Below are positions 33,167-44,154 of a DNA stretch of 64,000 bases, in pieces (the stretch's first letter is position 1; each line of letters starts with the position of its first letter). The stretch is taken from the NCBI GenBank assembly GCA_029582155.1, contig CM055894.1, positions 30,050,707 through 30,114,706 on the forward strand, given 5' to 3'. This stretch comes from Panopea generosa (Eukaryota; Mollusca; Bivalvia; Adapedonta; Hiatellidae). The translations under genes and the position numbers were made by a program. Under the pieces are notes generated by a model, which had not been told where the DNA came from, did not search any database, and saw nothing but the letters and a program-made list of their open reading frames with translations.

Positions 33167-35389
33167 ATGGATGCAGCCAGGCATAATAAATGGGCCACTT
33201 TTGGCAACAATGAGGCTCGATTCAATCGAGCCTCATTTTTAAATGATCAGCCCAGGGTGTCCACGGACAGTCACTACCTTACCAAAAGTACGTGGGCACA
33301 CAGGCTGATTATAAAGTCAGCCGGGCCAGCTCCCATACTGGAACATATTTCCATCATCCAGTTCACAAAAGCCATTCATCGGGAGCTGGCCAATAAAATA
33401 AATAAAATTATACCGCTGAAGTCGGGGTCCTTTATGCTAGAGCTCGCGTCGGCCGAATGTCTGGCGGGTGTTTTAAAAATAAAACCCTTCACCCTGGCTA
33501 ATATCCCACTGGTGGCCTTTCTTCCCAGTGGTGGACCTTCAATAGCCGGGGTGATCCACAATATACCCTTGCGGGTCGACCTTGGGGACCTCCGATCCCA
33601 CCTTCAACCTAAACCAAGGAAAGACGGTGGGGTCTGTGAGGTCCTAAAGGCCGACAGGCTTAAGGACAAATTTGGCCGCCAGTCTGGGGCGGTGAAACTT
33701 ACATTCACGGGCAGATCTCTGCTGCTGTCATTCACAGTGGCTGGCACTCCCACTTATTGGGACGTGGAGGAGTATTCGCCGCCCCCGATTCGGTGCTACA
33801 CCTGCCAGGCATTTGGGCACGGGAGCTCTGGTTGTAAAAACGAGGTCAGGTGCGCTAGGTGCTCAGGACACCATAATATTCGTGAGTGCCGGTATTCCGG
33901 AATACCGCGGTGTGCTAACTGTGGGGATGGCCACACTACCCGGTTCAGGGGCTGCCCGTCCTACATTATAGCGGCTAAAATCTCTAGTTTGGCTTATAGG
34001 GACGGGATCCCCTGGGATGTGGCGGTGAAGAGAAATAATCGGGTCACCGCCACTACACCCCCACAGAGTCACACCGGGGGGGCCCATGCCGGCGCTCAAC
34101 AAAAACTATATAAAAACTTAACTACATCTCCAAAGCTAAAGGGGGAAGTGGCCGCGGACTCCAAAATTCTAAGAAATAATGGGGACAAAACCAGCTATGG
34201 GGCTATCTCACGGCCAAAAAGAGAGGAACAGGGCCATAAAAACCCAGATGTTAACAAAAGTAACCAGGGGAAGGATAAATTACCATCCCCCGGGGCTCAG
34301 AGAACCCAAGGACCTCTGACTCCCGTTATCCAGGTAAAGAATTCCTCTCATATACCCTCTGAGACAAAAAACATAAAAGAAATAAACTCCAAATTTAACC
34401 GGACTCCAACAGGTCATCTCGTTAGAACCTTTATAAAAACCAATGGAGAACGGGATTTCTTTAGATTTAATAAAGGGGGGGATTCAATTACTAGTTCACA
34501 GTCAGACACTTCAGACTGTGTTATAATCAGTCCCACTACTGATAGTTTAAAAATAGTGGGTACAGCAGGACTAATAAATACAGAGCCAGCGGCAAACTCC
34601 CTGTCAACAAAAATAAAAACAGAAAGGGGTTTCATAACCCCTATAAATTCACCGAAACTAGTTACATCGACCCCCAGTACACCTCCTGACTCCTCTCTAG
34701 GAGACTGCGACAACTTGTCCCGAACTCATGTTTCGGAGTCATCCTTTAGTGACTGCAGCGACTTTAATGTCACTGGAGAGGAGTCCTTGGTATCTATTCA
34801 CTCCAGTTTCTATCACTCCGACAGGGACAGCAATACGGAAGGTGTATCATCACACTCGTTGCTGGAATCTGTGTCCATTGCTGACCTTGTGGGAGGTATA
34901 GATCCAGGAGTGATAAGTCAACCGATTAAAGTAACCACACTGGCAGATAGAAGCCAACAAACTTCCCCATTCCAAAAACAACATTCAGAATCGACTTCAA
35001 AAATAAACTCCACAATACAAGTCATAAATAATTCGGACAATTTTACAATAGATTTGGATAGTATTGTGGAAATAACAAAAGAATTAATCCTAAATAAATC
35101 AAAAATAACAGGAAACAAACTATCAAATTATCTCAAACGAGAATTTATTTATAAACTAAAAAAATTAACAATAGAAAAAGCCAGTGTGGTCCAAAGTACA
35201 GTGGGGGTCGATAAAAATTCTCAAGAAAATTTAAAATGCGCACCTGCCTCAAATATGGCAACTAAATTACCCGTGCTGGCAGGGATTCTGAGGCAGGCCA
35301 AAACACCAAAAAAAATCCTGTCTCAGTCTCCAAGACACAAGATACTGATTGGTCATAATCGTCGCAACACCAAACTACATTTTCAATAG
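33167..35389 (+). CDS. I-clade LINE ORF1: gag-like zinc-knuckle protein (intact)
   Basis: The ~740-residue product starts at ATG 33167 (the frame is open six codons upstream only with a TTG). Residues ~210-265 hold three tandem cysteine knuckles: CYTCQAFGHGSSGC, CARCSGHHNIREC and CANCGDGHTTRFRGCPSY. This CCHC/CCHC/CCHC layout is the gag-like ORF1 of I-, Jockey- and R1-type LINEs, which packages element RNA. The preceding ~200 residues probably form the RRM-like gag domain. The long Ser/Thr/Lys-rich tail (~270-740) is low in obvious domains and probably disordered. It is uninterrupted, and ORF2 begins 10 bp after its stop in a different frame. Confidence 0.85.
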   Translation: MDAARHNKWATFGNNEARFNRASFLNDQPRVSTDSHYLTKSTWAHRLIIKSAGPAPILEHISIIQFTKAIHRELANKINKIIPLKSGSFMLELASAECLAGVLKIKPFTLANIPLVAFLPSGGPSIAGVIHNIPLRVDLGDLRSHLQPKPRKDGGVCEVLKADRLKDKFGRQSGAVKLTFTGRSLLLSFTVAGTPTYWDVEEYSPPPIRCYTCQAFGHGSSGCKNEVRCARCSGHHNIRECRYSGIPRCANCGDGHTTRFRGCPSYIIAAKISSLAYRDGIPWDVAVKRNNRVTATTPPQSHTGGAHAGAQQKLYKNLTTSPKLKGEVAADSKILRNNGDKTSYGAISRPKREEQGHKNPDVNKSNQGKDKLPSPGAQRTQGPLTPVIQVKNSSHIPSETKNIKEINSKFNRTPTGHLVRTFIKTNGERDFFRFNKGGDSITSSQSDTSDCVIISPTTDSLKIVGTAGLINTEPAANSLSTKIKTERGFITPINSPKLVTSTPSTPPDSSLGDCDNLSRTHVSESSFSDCSDFNVTGEESLVSIHSSFYHSDRDSNTEGVSSHSLLESVSIADLVGGIDPGVISQPIKVTTLADRSQQTSPFQKQHSESTSKINSTIQVINNSDNFTIDLDSIVEITKELILNKSKITGNKLSNYLKREFIYKLKKLTIEKASVVQSTVGVDKNSQENLKCAPASNMATKLPVLAGILRQAKTPKKILSQSPRHKILIGHNRRNTKLHFQ

Positions 35390-35399
35390 GGACCTGACT

Positions 35400-38300
35400 A
35401 TGATCTCTTTTAATGTTCAGGGACTGACCCCTCTTAAGCACACAGAGATTAAAGTTTTCTTGGATTTAAATCCACATATTGATATACTCTGTGTGCAAGA
35501 ATCAAAATTACCACCAAATAAGGAGAGGAATGTCCCTGGATATAATGCACAATATAGTTTTTATAAAAATGCCCAAAACAATGTTTGTGGAGGGCTTATT
35601 ACATATTTTAAAGATTCCATTAATTTTGAGGAGATTAATGTAGACGACCCCAAAGATAATATGGGGAACTCCAAGATTGAAATTCAGTTATTTAGAGTTT
35701 ATCTAGGGGGGTCCCCCTTCATACTTATCAATTTATACTCTAGGGGGTGCGACCTAGATTCTTTGGAATACATAAGTTCATCTATAAATGCTGAAGATGG
35801 ACTTAGGGACTGTATTATAACTGGAGATTTCAATGCTCACCACCCTTTATGGGGATCTCCATTTGAGTACCGTCAGGGGAGGGATATTTTGGAATGGGCG
35901 GGGAGAAATGACAAAGTTCTACTCAATGACGGTTCCTTCACAAGAGTAGACCAGGGCTCAGGAAAGGGCTCCTGCATTGATCTAACATTCACCAGTCCCA
36001 AATTTTCAGCTGGTTCTAATTGGCAGGTACATGGGGATAATATGGGATCAGACCACTACCCAATCTGCATAACAATAAATTCTCAACACCACAAAATTAC
36101 AGAAAATTCTAAAGAAGAAAGATTCAAATTTGAAAAGGCAGACTGGGATTTATTCAAAAAACTTTGCAGGGAGATAACCCTAGATGACGTCTACTCTAAT
36201 GATATCAATATTTTTAATAACAATCTCACAGAAAGGTTCCTGTTGGTAGCAAAAAAATGTATACCTGTCTCTGACTCTGGCAAAAAGACAAGAAAAAATG
36301 TCCCGTGGTGGGGTTCTTCCTGTGTCGAAGCTGTTAAAGGGCGAAAACGAGCATTAAATAAACTAAAACAGCACCCTTGTCTCGGAAACTTATATGACTA
36401 CAAGGAGGCTGAAAGGGAAGCAAAATTTGTCATCTTAGATGCTAAAAAGCAAAACTGGGAAGAATTCTGCGAATCATGTATACATAAAAACACAAACTCA
36501 AAGGAATTTTGGACCAAAATTCGCAGAATTAAAGGAAATTCACAATGCCCTATTCCACTACTAAGAAATAAGACAGCTTTAGCAGTCAAATCAGTAGAAA
36601 AAGCCAACTTCTTAGTTGAACACTACTCTAAAGCTGCCAGTGATTCAAACGTCAACGATGAAACACTAAATTATCAAAATAAATTTGAATCACTGTATAA
36701 AAACTACCTAAAAAACCCAGAAATAAACAGGTCACCACTTAATAATGGCTTCTCAATTTTTGAACTAAGATCAGTAATTGATAACAGGAAGAACTCAGCT
36801 TCGGGACTTGACAAAATATCTTACCACATGTTTAAACACATGCCAAATTCAGCCTTGTATCTGTGGTTAAGATTATATAACAAAGTGTGGAATGGTGGTG
36901 TCTACCCAGTAGCTTGGAAGCAGGCTTGTGTTATTCCCCTACTAAAACAAGGGAAAAACCCAAATGAAGCACAGTCTTACAGACCAATTAGCCTGACCTC
37001 CCATCCAGGTAAATTAATGGAGGGGATGGTCAAGGCGCGTTTAGAACATCTGCTTGAATCAAAAAATATAATTAATCCCTTTCAATCTGGATTTAGAAAG
37101 GGCAGGAGCACTTTGGATCAGCTCATTAGACTACAACATGATGTAAATACAGCAAAAAATAGGGGACACTCAGTCCTAGCAATTTTTCTAGACCTTCAAG
37201 CAGCTTTTGATCTAAACTGGCATGCAGGCGTACTCTATAAATTGAAAGAACATGGAATAACAGGAAACTGCTACCAATATCTGAGGAACTTTCTTGAGGG
37301 ACGCAAAATTCAAGGTAAGGTGGGGGATACCCTGTCAGACACGGAAACGTTACACAGGGGAACCCCCCAAGGGGCCATTTTATCCCCTCTTCTATTCTCT
37401 CTTTTGATCAATGATCTCCCTGACACACTAGAGGGGACAGGGATGGTTACCAGCCAGTTTGCTGATGATTCAGGCACATGGCTAGGGGGGGGGGGGGTCA
37501 ACTTAAACCTGTTACAAACAAGAGCTCAAACAGGACTTGACCTTATCTGGGGATGGGCAAAAGAATGGGGCTTTAAAATTAGTCAAACTAAAACAGTGGG
37601 AATTATTTTTGGCAACTCAAAACAGCACAGCTTGGACGTAAATTTAGGCGGCACACCAATCATATTTAAAAAAATAGTAAAATTTTTAGGCATGCTTTTA
37701 GATAGGAAACTAAATTTTCACAGTCATATAAAAGACATCATGACCAGGTGTGAGAAAGACTTAAATTTGATGAGAATGTTAAGAGGAACAGACTTTGGCA
37801 CTGATAAAAATAGCCTCTTACTTCTTTATAAGTCTCTCATACGTCCAAAAATAGATTATGGGGCTCAAATCTATTCATGTGCACCACCTTCAACATTAAA
37901 AAAATTAGATATCATCCAGAATAAGGCCCTTAAGATAGCCCTCAGAGCACTACGTTCCACAGAAAGTTATTTGCTAGAGGCAGAGGCAGGTGTTACCCCA
38001 TTATGGTTGCGGCGACAAGACCAGTCAGTTAAATACTGGGCCAGGGCTCAAACCCGAAAAGAAGGAAACCCTGTGAACAAACTCTTCGGGACCGGATACC
38101 ATATCAAGTCTAAATATCAAAAAAATCATATAGCCATGCCATTTGGGGCTTATACCCAGGACTTGATAGAGGAGTACGGTCTCGGGGAGATCAGTGTAGC
38201 AGACTTCAGACCCAAACCAGATCCGCCCTGGGTTCTTAAAAATCCTGATATTAGGTTAACCCTCTCAGCCGAGTTCAATAAAAGTGACTTGCCAGCACTT

Positions 38301-39215
38301 ATAAGATCCATTACGGCAAACCACATTGACCGGCACTATGCTGACCACACTCAAATTTATACAGATGGTAGTAAAAATCCCGATGACGGGAAAGTTGCAG
38401 CTGCTTATGTCATTCCATCTGTTCAGATACAGTATTCTGAGAGACTCAGCAACAATTTGTCAATTTACACAGCTGAACTAGTCGCAATACAAAAAGCAAT
38501 GTGCTGGATCATAGAAAATAAATCAACTAAATCTGCTATATTTTCGGATTCACTTTCAGCTTTAACTTCACTCAAAAATAATAATAGCAGATCAAGGCCT
38601 GATCTTTTGGCAGACATATATAAACAATATAACCAGTGCCTTGAATTAGGGTTACAAGTTACTATAGAATGGTGTCCAGCACATGTAGATATATCAGGAA
38701 ATGAAGAAGCAGATAGGGCGGCTAAGGAGGGCCTTGAATACAACAATATTTCAAATTCAGTCCCCCTTGCACCAACCGAGGTCTATTCCTTAACAAGGAA
38801 AATAATTATTAAGAAATGGTCCACTTTTATCTCTAAAAAACCATTTAAACATACATTTCGCAGGACCTCGGTTAATTTCAGACGACCAACAAATTACTCT
38901 AATAATAAGAGAATTGATAAATGCATTACTCGTCTGAGATTGGGTGTAAATCTCCTCCCAGGAAATAGGGGACAATATATAATTAATAAAGGGAGAGATT
39001 GCATCCGGTGCAAGGAAAAATTTACCACTGAACATTTTCTGCTACACTGCCCGATTCACAGGGTCCCCCGGGCAAATTTAAGGACTGCACTTGTTGGAAA
39101 TAAGTTAGATTTCGACATTAATAATATTTTGAACCCCAGCAAGGCAGTCCGGGCCTCAGTCTATAAAGCCTTGGAATGTTATATTCTAGACTGTCAGATG
39201 TCTGACAAAATATAG
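35400..39215 (+). CDS. I-clade LINE ORF2: endonuclease, RT and RNase H (intact)
   Basis: The ~1271-residue product starts at ATG 35400 (MISFNVQGL), which begins the endonuclease directly; the frame is open upstream into ORF1. Residues ~1-220 form the apurinic-like endonuclease (CVQESK, GDFNAHHPLWGS, SDHYPI). The reverse transcriptase follows at ~500-760: SYRPISLTSHPGKLME, FQSGFRKGRSTLDQL, FLDLQAAFD, TPQGAILSPLLF and the catalytic FADD. RNase H is at ~985-1115 with all acidic residues: YTDGSK, AELVAI, SDSLSA, and HVDISGNEEAD. A C-terminal finger CIRCKEKFTTEHFLLHCP ends the protein. RNase H after RT places it in the I superfamily, close to Nimb-like elements of molluscs by layout. No lesion is visible, so it may be active. 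Confidence 0.9.
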   Translation: MISFNVQGLTPLKHTEIKVFLDLNPHIDILCVQESKLPPNKERNVPGYNAQYSFYKNAQNNVCGGLITYFKDSINFEEINVDDPKDNMGNSKIEIQLFRVYLGGSPFILINLYSRGCDLDSLEYISSSINAEDGLRDCIITGDFNAHHPLWGSPFEYRQGRDILEWAGRNDKVLLNDGSFTRVDQGSGKGSCIDLTFTSPKFSAGSNWQVHGDNMGSDHYPICITINSQHHKITENSKEERFKFEKADWDLFKKLCREITLDDVYSNDINIFNNNLTERFLLVAKKCIPVSDSGKKTRKNVPWWGSSCVEAVKGRKRALNKLKQHPCLGNLYDYKEAEREAKFVILDAKKQNWEEFCESCIHKNTNSKEFWTKIRRIKGNSQCPIPLLRNKTALAVKSVEKANFLVEHYSKAASDSNVNDETLNYQNKFESLYKNYLKNPEINRSPLNNGFSIFELRSVIDNRKNSASGLDKISYHMFKHMPNSALYLWLRLYNKVWNGGVYPVAWKQACVIPLLKQGKNPNEAQSYRPISLTSHPGKLMEGMVKARLEHLLESKNIINPFQSGFRKGRSTLDQLIRLQHDVNTAKNRGHSVLAIFLDLQAAFDLNWHAGVLYKLKEHGITGNCYQYLRNFLEGRKIQGKVGDTLSDTETLHRGTPQGAILSPLLFSLLINDLPDTLEGTGMVTSQFADDSGTWLGGGGVNLNLLQTRAQTGLDLIWGWAKEWGFKISQTKTVGIIFGNSKQHSLDVNLGGTPIIFKKIVKFLGMLLDRKLNFHSHIKDIMTRCEKDLNLMRMLRGTDFGTDKNSLLLLYKSLIRPKIDYGAQIYSCAPPSTLKKLDIIQNKALKIALRALRSTESYLLEAEAGVTPLWLRRQDQSVKYWARAQTRKEGNPVNKLFGTGYHIKSKYQKNHIAMPFGAYTQDLIEEYGLGEISVADFRPKPDPPWVLKNPDIRLTLSAEFNKSDLPALIRSITANHIDRHYADHTQIYTDGSKNPDDGKVAAAYVIPSVQIQYSERLSNNLSIYTAELVAIQKAMCWIIENKSTKSAIFSDSLSALTSLKNNNSRSRPDLLADIYKQYNQCLELGLQVTIEWCPAHVDISGNEEADRAAKEGLEYNNISNSVPLAPTEVYSLTRKIIIKKWSTFISKKPFKHTFRRTSVNFRRPTNYSNNKRIDKCITRLRLGVNLLPGNRGQYIINKGRDCIRCKEKFTTEHFLLHCPIHRVPRANLRTALVGNKLDFDINNILNPSKAVRASVYKALECYILDCQMSDKI

Positions 39216-40100
39216 ACTTAAAAATCCAGGCCCTAATTTCATCAGTTATCCCTCTAAATACCACCCAGGGTCAGCAAAAATGTTTTATAGTACTTTGATT
39301 GGAATCTCCAGTATGGTTTGATTTACTTGTTATAGTGCTTGGTCCTTCTAAGTACAAAAAGTATCAGTTTCTAGTGGGAGGTGGGGTGGGACCACAATGC
39401 AGCCCACAAAAATGTTGTGTGGCCTGGGGTGTGGACTCGTGCCACCTCCCACAGCTGAGCCATGCTTACACAGAGAGAATTGTTATATTAAAATATCAAA
39501 TATGTATTTAAATTATTTTGTCAGGCTTACTTTCAGTCTGATTGAATTATAAATTGATTGGCATGAGTGATTTTATATTTATGCCACATTAAATTAACTT
39601 TCTCTAAAAAGGAAATTGTACATGGGATTTATAACATTCACAACAAATATATGCTGACCCTGGGGAATGATAATATTCATTATATTATCAAGGGACCTGG
39701 CCCGGCACCCCAGCACGGGTGATGAAATAAAATTACAGGGCCCCCAGATTCAGGGGAACACTATTATTAGCAATATTAACTAGGCTTGGGCCTGTTAGTC
39801 CCAAGCGGCTAATTAGCTCTATCCTAAGTGCAACAATATATTATTTTACTATAAATGTTGTATATAATGTACAAAACTTTTAATAATCTGTTGTTTATTT
39901 TATAACCCTAATCTGGGCCGTTTAGTACTTAGGATACAGGATTATAATCATTATTTTTAGTAACTTATCTTAAATATGTTCCATTATTTTAATAGAGTAT
40001 TGTTGCACTTGGAAGACAGCTATTTATCCTACACCACATGAACATCATATAGTCTGTGTAATTCCAACCAAGATTCACTGGTCATCAAGTGCAATCTTTT
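39216..40100 (+). other. 3' flank, probably the LINE 3' UTR; no gene
   Basis: No coding frame is credible. The LINE's 3' UTR probably occupies part of it (GGGCCCCCAGATTCAGGGGA, then AAGCGGCTAATTAGCTC), but no poly(A) or tandem tail marks the end. Confidence 0.35.
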
Positions 40101-40104
40101 GTTT

Positions 40105-40345
40105 ACATCTCCTCCGGGTCAACATTCCATTGAAGGTTAAACGCCGCCGATTGGCTGGATTTCAATCACGGACCTAATAGTGAACAGTTCTATATTTAGT
40201 TCACAGTTTTATGTCCTGAGCTTAAAGCCGAAAACGGATTGAAATCTGGCCAATCGGAATGAGCGTTACAATCCCGATCGTACCATTCAGCGACCGGCTT
40301 TTATCGGGGCTCTTGGCCCTATGTGTTGAACTAGGGAGGAGATGT
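40105..40345. mobile_element. Foldback/MITE-like element, 241 bp
   Basis: The outer arms ACATCTCCTCC...GTCAACA and TGTTGAAC...GGAGGAGATGT are inverted repeats. An inner pair, GATTGGCTGGATTTCAATC and GATTGAAATCTGGCCAATC, is also inverted. The whole can fold into a long hairpin around a central region with GTGAAC/GTTCAC arms. There is no coding capacity and no clear target duplication. Confidence 0.65.
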
Positions 40346-41085
40346 ATTATTAAATATGAACATGAACGCTTTATATCTAGTAATGGATATGTATTATACA
40401 TATTTTAGCGTTTTTTGCATGTTTATGTTAATTTACAGTGATTATAATTTTAATAATCATTAAAATAGTAACGTATATCATGTTGATTACGGGACTATAT
40501 AGCAACTCCGTATTCACTACACAGCATTGAGTACGGTTCTAGGGAATATCATGGTTAGGAAATGCCATGATACTCATTATTGAATTACACAAGACTACCT
40601 TATAAATATATAGTGACCAACTTCTACTAATCAGTTCTCAGCAGATCTGATCTGAGGGGATATCGGATTTTTTAAGATATTTTTTAATTATGGCGCTTTT
40701 TAGGTACGAGCAATCTGCCGGGTGCTTCTTTACAAACATCACAATTTAATTTAATAACAATTTTTAACATACTTTTAGTCCATTGTGTACCAATATCTGA
40801 TACATCATGGGAGATTAGCGGTGGTTGGTCACATTTTAATAGTGTGGTGTACTAGCAAAATATTGCATGGCTGACGAACATTTTTCAATAAATTAATTAT
40901 TCATAAACTTGCGTAGCTCAAACTATGATATAGCGGTACCTGCCGCTATATTATTAAAAAAAAAATGGTTGAACACTTTTAGAAGTTATTACAACTTTCT
41001 AATGTACCATACAAATACAAATATACAATTTAAAGTATATAAATAACAATGTACGTGTGTACAGGGTTATATGGTTCACCATTAA

Positions 41086-41098
41086 CCCCTTCACTGCC
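41086..41098 (+). repeat. piggyBac left TIR
   Basis: CCCCTTCACTGCC, immediately after TTAA; perfect inverted match to 44138-44150. Confidence 0.93.
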
Positions 41099-41350
41099 TT
41101 GCCCCGAGAACCGCTTGGGTTTCAAATTGCTACCTATACGCCTATACCCCGAGCGGTGCTCGGGATTATTTCATCACAACTTAAATTGTCGATATGGTCT
41201 AAGGGAGGTAACTACGTGAAACCTTATTATAAAGTAGTATTACAAGTTAACATTCGTGTTCTTTTTGGTCACGTGACATTCAAAATGGCGTCAAAATATT
41301 AACTGTTTACGACGAAAAAGGATTTCTAAAAGGAATTTAGTTATTTCAAG

Positions 41351-43744
41351 ATGGCGACTGATCGTAGGGATGTTAGGTCGCGTTTTTCATTGGCAGATGT
41401 TGTTGCAGAAATCCAGAACGACCCTGATAGTGGTGATGAGGACTTATATTCTGCTTCAAATTCAGAAACAGAAAATGACGAATTTGACAACAACAACAAC
41501 AACATTTTAACACCACTTTTGCCCGTTGTGTTAGATGCATTATCACAAAATGACGAAAAAAGACATTCTTTTTCGTCGGGAAGTGATACTAGTGATGAAA
41601 CAGAAAGTGACAGTGATTACATTCCCCAACAACCAAAACGCCAAAGAGTAAATGTTTCAAGGACAAGGGGCAGAGGCCAACCTACAGCGGGTATGTAAAC
41701 GGAATAGGAAAAACAACACCGGTTCTGTGTTCATGATTTATTTTCGAAGTAGTCTATAATCATATAGCAAATATAACATATTACTATATTATATAATAAC
41801 ATATTTATCTACAATTATAGAAATATTGTATATGAAAGTTTTCCTAGTAGCCTGTCTCATATTTAGTACATTTATATTGGCTAAATGGACCCTGAGCCGT
41901 AAATTTGCTCAGTTTTATAGTAGTATTTTAGGCGGAAACTTGTTAGGATTTCATGAATTCTATACTTGAGCACTCATAATTTGTACAACGATCCAAAGAT
42001 AGCTGAAAAGTTATAAAAACATTTATGAACAATACAAAACATGAATAGATAGCAGTTTATATTTCCTGTTACAGGTACATCTGGTACGACTGGGAGGGGG
42101 CGTGGCACTGGTACACCTGCAAGGGGGCGTGGCGTAAGGAGGCGAGGTGGTGGACGCGGCCGAGGTGCCATACAGCAGCATACACTGATTTCTGCGTGGA
42201 CTAAGGCAGGAATACAGCCACCAAATGACATCCCTTTCACTGGGAACCCTGGAATTACACAAGATACTGCAAATTTTCAGCCTAACGATTATTTGGAAAT
42301 GTTTTTCAATGAAGATCTTGTGAATCATTTATGCATTCAAACAAATCTGTATGCCGAACAATATAAATCGACAACAAATCTTAAGCAATATTCAAGAGTT
42401 CATGATTGGACTGATGTCGACAGTAATGAAATGAAACTGTTCCTTTCTATTGTTTTGTTGATGGGTATTATAAACTTACCTACTATCGAAATGTATTGGA
42501 CAAAAAAGATTTTGTTCAGTGTGCCAGTGTTCAAATTGCTTATGACTCGGAATAGGTTTCAACTGATTTTGAAGTTTCTACATTTTCATGATAATTCTAC
42601 TTTACCAGACAGAACTGATCCTGATTATGATAGGCTGTATAAAATAAGGCCTGTAATTGATCATTTGTTTGAAAAATTTCAGTCAGTGTATGAACCAAGA
42701 AAGGATGTATGTGTCGACGAAAGCCTAATGTTGTGGAAAGGCAGACTGCTATTTCGGCAGTTTATTCCTCTAAAGCGAGCTAGGTTTGGGATAAAAATAT
42801 ATTTATGCTGCGAATCCGACGGTGGCATCAAAGGAAGTGGTGGATATTGTTACAGATTCAAAGTGTACGCAGGAAAAGATGACCCCGTGAATGAAATAAG
42901 ACCTGTCATTCCAGGCGATTCACTTCATCTGTCGACAAGTGAACAAATGGTAGTTTTCCTAATTGCTCCACTACTCAACAAAGGTTACCATGTTTACACA
43001 GACAACTGGTACACTAGCTTGCGACTTCACTTGTACCTACTAGAAAAGGAGACACTTGCGTGTGGTACAATCAGATCAAATCGTGGCATACCAACACAGC
43101 TTACTGAGCAAGCTGTTGAAAGAACTGGTGACTCCGTTGCTCTGTTAGGCGATGACAAAATTGTAGGAACTAAATACCATAGTACAAAAGTTGTATACTT
43201 ACTGTCAACAATCCATGGACACGATGAAGTGACTGTAAATAACAGGCGGCGAAATGGCACAATCAAACGTCCGAAGGTATCTTCAGAATACAATCGAAAT
43301 ATGGGGGGAGTCGACAAGCAGGACCAGCTTATCCAACCCTATGATTGCACTCGGAAATCTATGAAATGGACTAAGAAGCTCTTCTTCCACTTTCTTCAGG
43401 TTAGTGCCTGTAATGCCTTCATACTAGCTTGCAAGGGTGGATTTGAGAAACCATTCCTTCAGTTTCTCGAGTCGATTATCATGTCATGGGCCCACCAGGA
43501 CTCTCCGGCCCCTATAGCTAGTGAACCAGAAGACATTGTACGTTTGAGGGATAGACATTTCCTTGAAGTCATCCCTTCCAATGAGGGTAAAGAAAAACCT
43601 ACTAGACTTTGCAGAGTCTGCTCTAAGATGGGAAAACCAAGGAGGGAAGTACGGTATTACTGCCCAGACTGCCCATCTAAACCAGCATTGTGTATGTCGC
43701 CATGTTTCCGTGTGTATCATACACAGTTTGTGTATTGGAAGTGA
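41351..43744 (+). CDS. piggyBac transposase (two exons, intact)
   Basis: Exon 1 is 41351-41690 and exon 2 is 42075-43744, with a 384-bp intron (GCGG|GTATGT to TTACAG|GTACAT). The phases join into one frame of ~669 residues. The N-terminus is acidic, then an Arg/Gly-rich stretch at the junction (GRGRGTGTPARGRG). The DDE_Tnp_1_7 core has three catalytic aspartates in their usual motifs: VCVDESLMLWKGR (about residue 327), VYTDNWYTSL (about 423) and GGVDKQDQL (about 527). The C-terminal cysteine-rich domain is complete (RLCRVCSK, YYCPDCPSKPALC). The protein cuts the element out of TTAA sites and reinserts it precisely. It belongs to the PGBD4-like branch by general appearance. Without the intron, exon 1 would end at a TAA shortly after the donor. 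Confidence 0.9.
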
Positions 43745-43845
43745 CCTTATTCATGTTATTGTGAACTGTAACATTTGTCATGTTTATTATTGGAAGTGAC
43801 CTTATTCATGTTATTGTGAACTGTAACATTTGTCATGTTTATTAA
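43736..43845 (+). repeat. 55-bp tandem duplication at the transposase stop
   Basis: TGGAAGTGACCTTATTCATG through TTTGTCATGTTTATTA is present twice, from 43736 and 43791. The first copy contains the natural stop codon, so the coding sequence is unchanged. Confidence 0.9.
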
Positions 43846-44137
43846 TGAAAGTTGCTTAGGTTTCTGACAATATTTGGTATGTTTACCAAATTATGTATAA
43901 AAAAACTGGTAAAAAATATTAAAAAAAGTGATTTCAAGATGTTGTAAATGAAAAAAATATGTGTTATATGTACAAAAAAACTTGTTTTATATGTAACCAA
44001 ATATATATCAAACAAGCATGTAAAATTTCTTGTGATTATCTCTTGTAGTTTTTATTATATGGGCAATTATGTGTCTTTAGTATGAAACGGCCTGAAAATA
44101 GGTTATGTTTCCCGGCAAATAGAGAGCAAATATACAT

Positions 44138-44150
44138 GGCAGTGAAGGGG
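44138..44150 (-). repeat. piggyBac right TIR
   Basis: GGCAGTGAAGGGG directly before TTAA; mirror of the left TIR. Confidence 0.93.
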
Positions 44151-44154
44151 TTAA

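Larger units (their letters stand above)
41082..44154 (+). mobile_element. Complete piggyBac transposon, 3,065 bp, in TTAA
   Basis: The element spans 41086-44150. Its left end CCCCTTCACTGCC is a perfect 13-bp inverted repeat of the right end GGCAGTGAAGGGG, and TTAA directly flanks both ends (41082-41085 and 44151-44154), the obligatory piggyBac target. A subterminal hairpin, CCCGAGCGGTGCTCGGG, lies near 41145. Between the ends is one transposase gene with one intron. Ends, target and gene all look intact, so it may be autonomous. It is nested within the proposed MULE. Confidence 0.93.
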
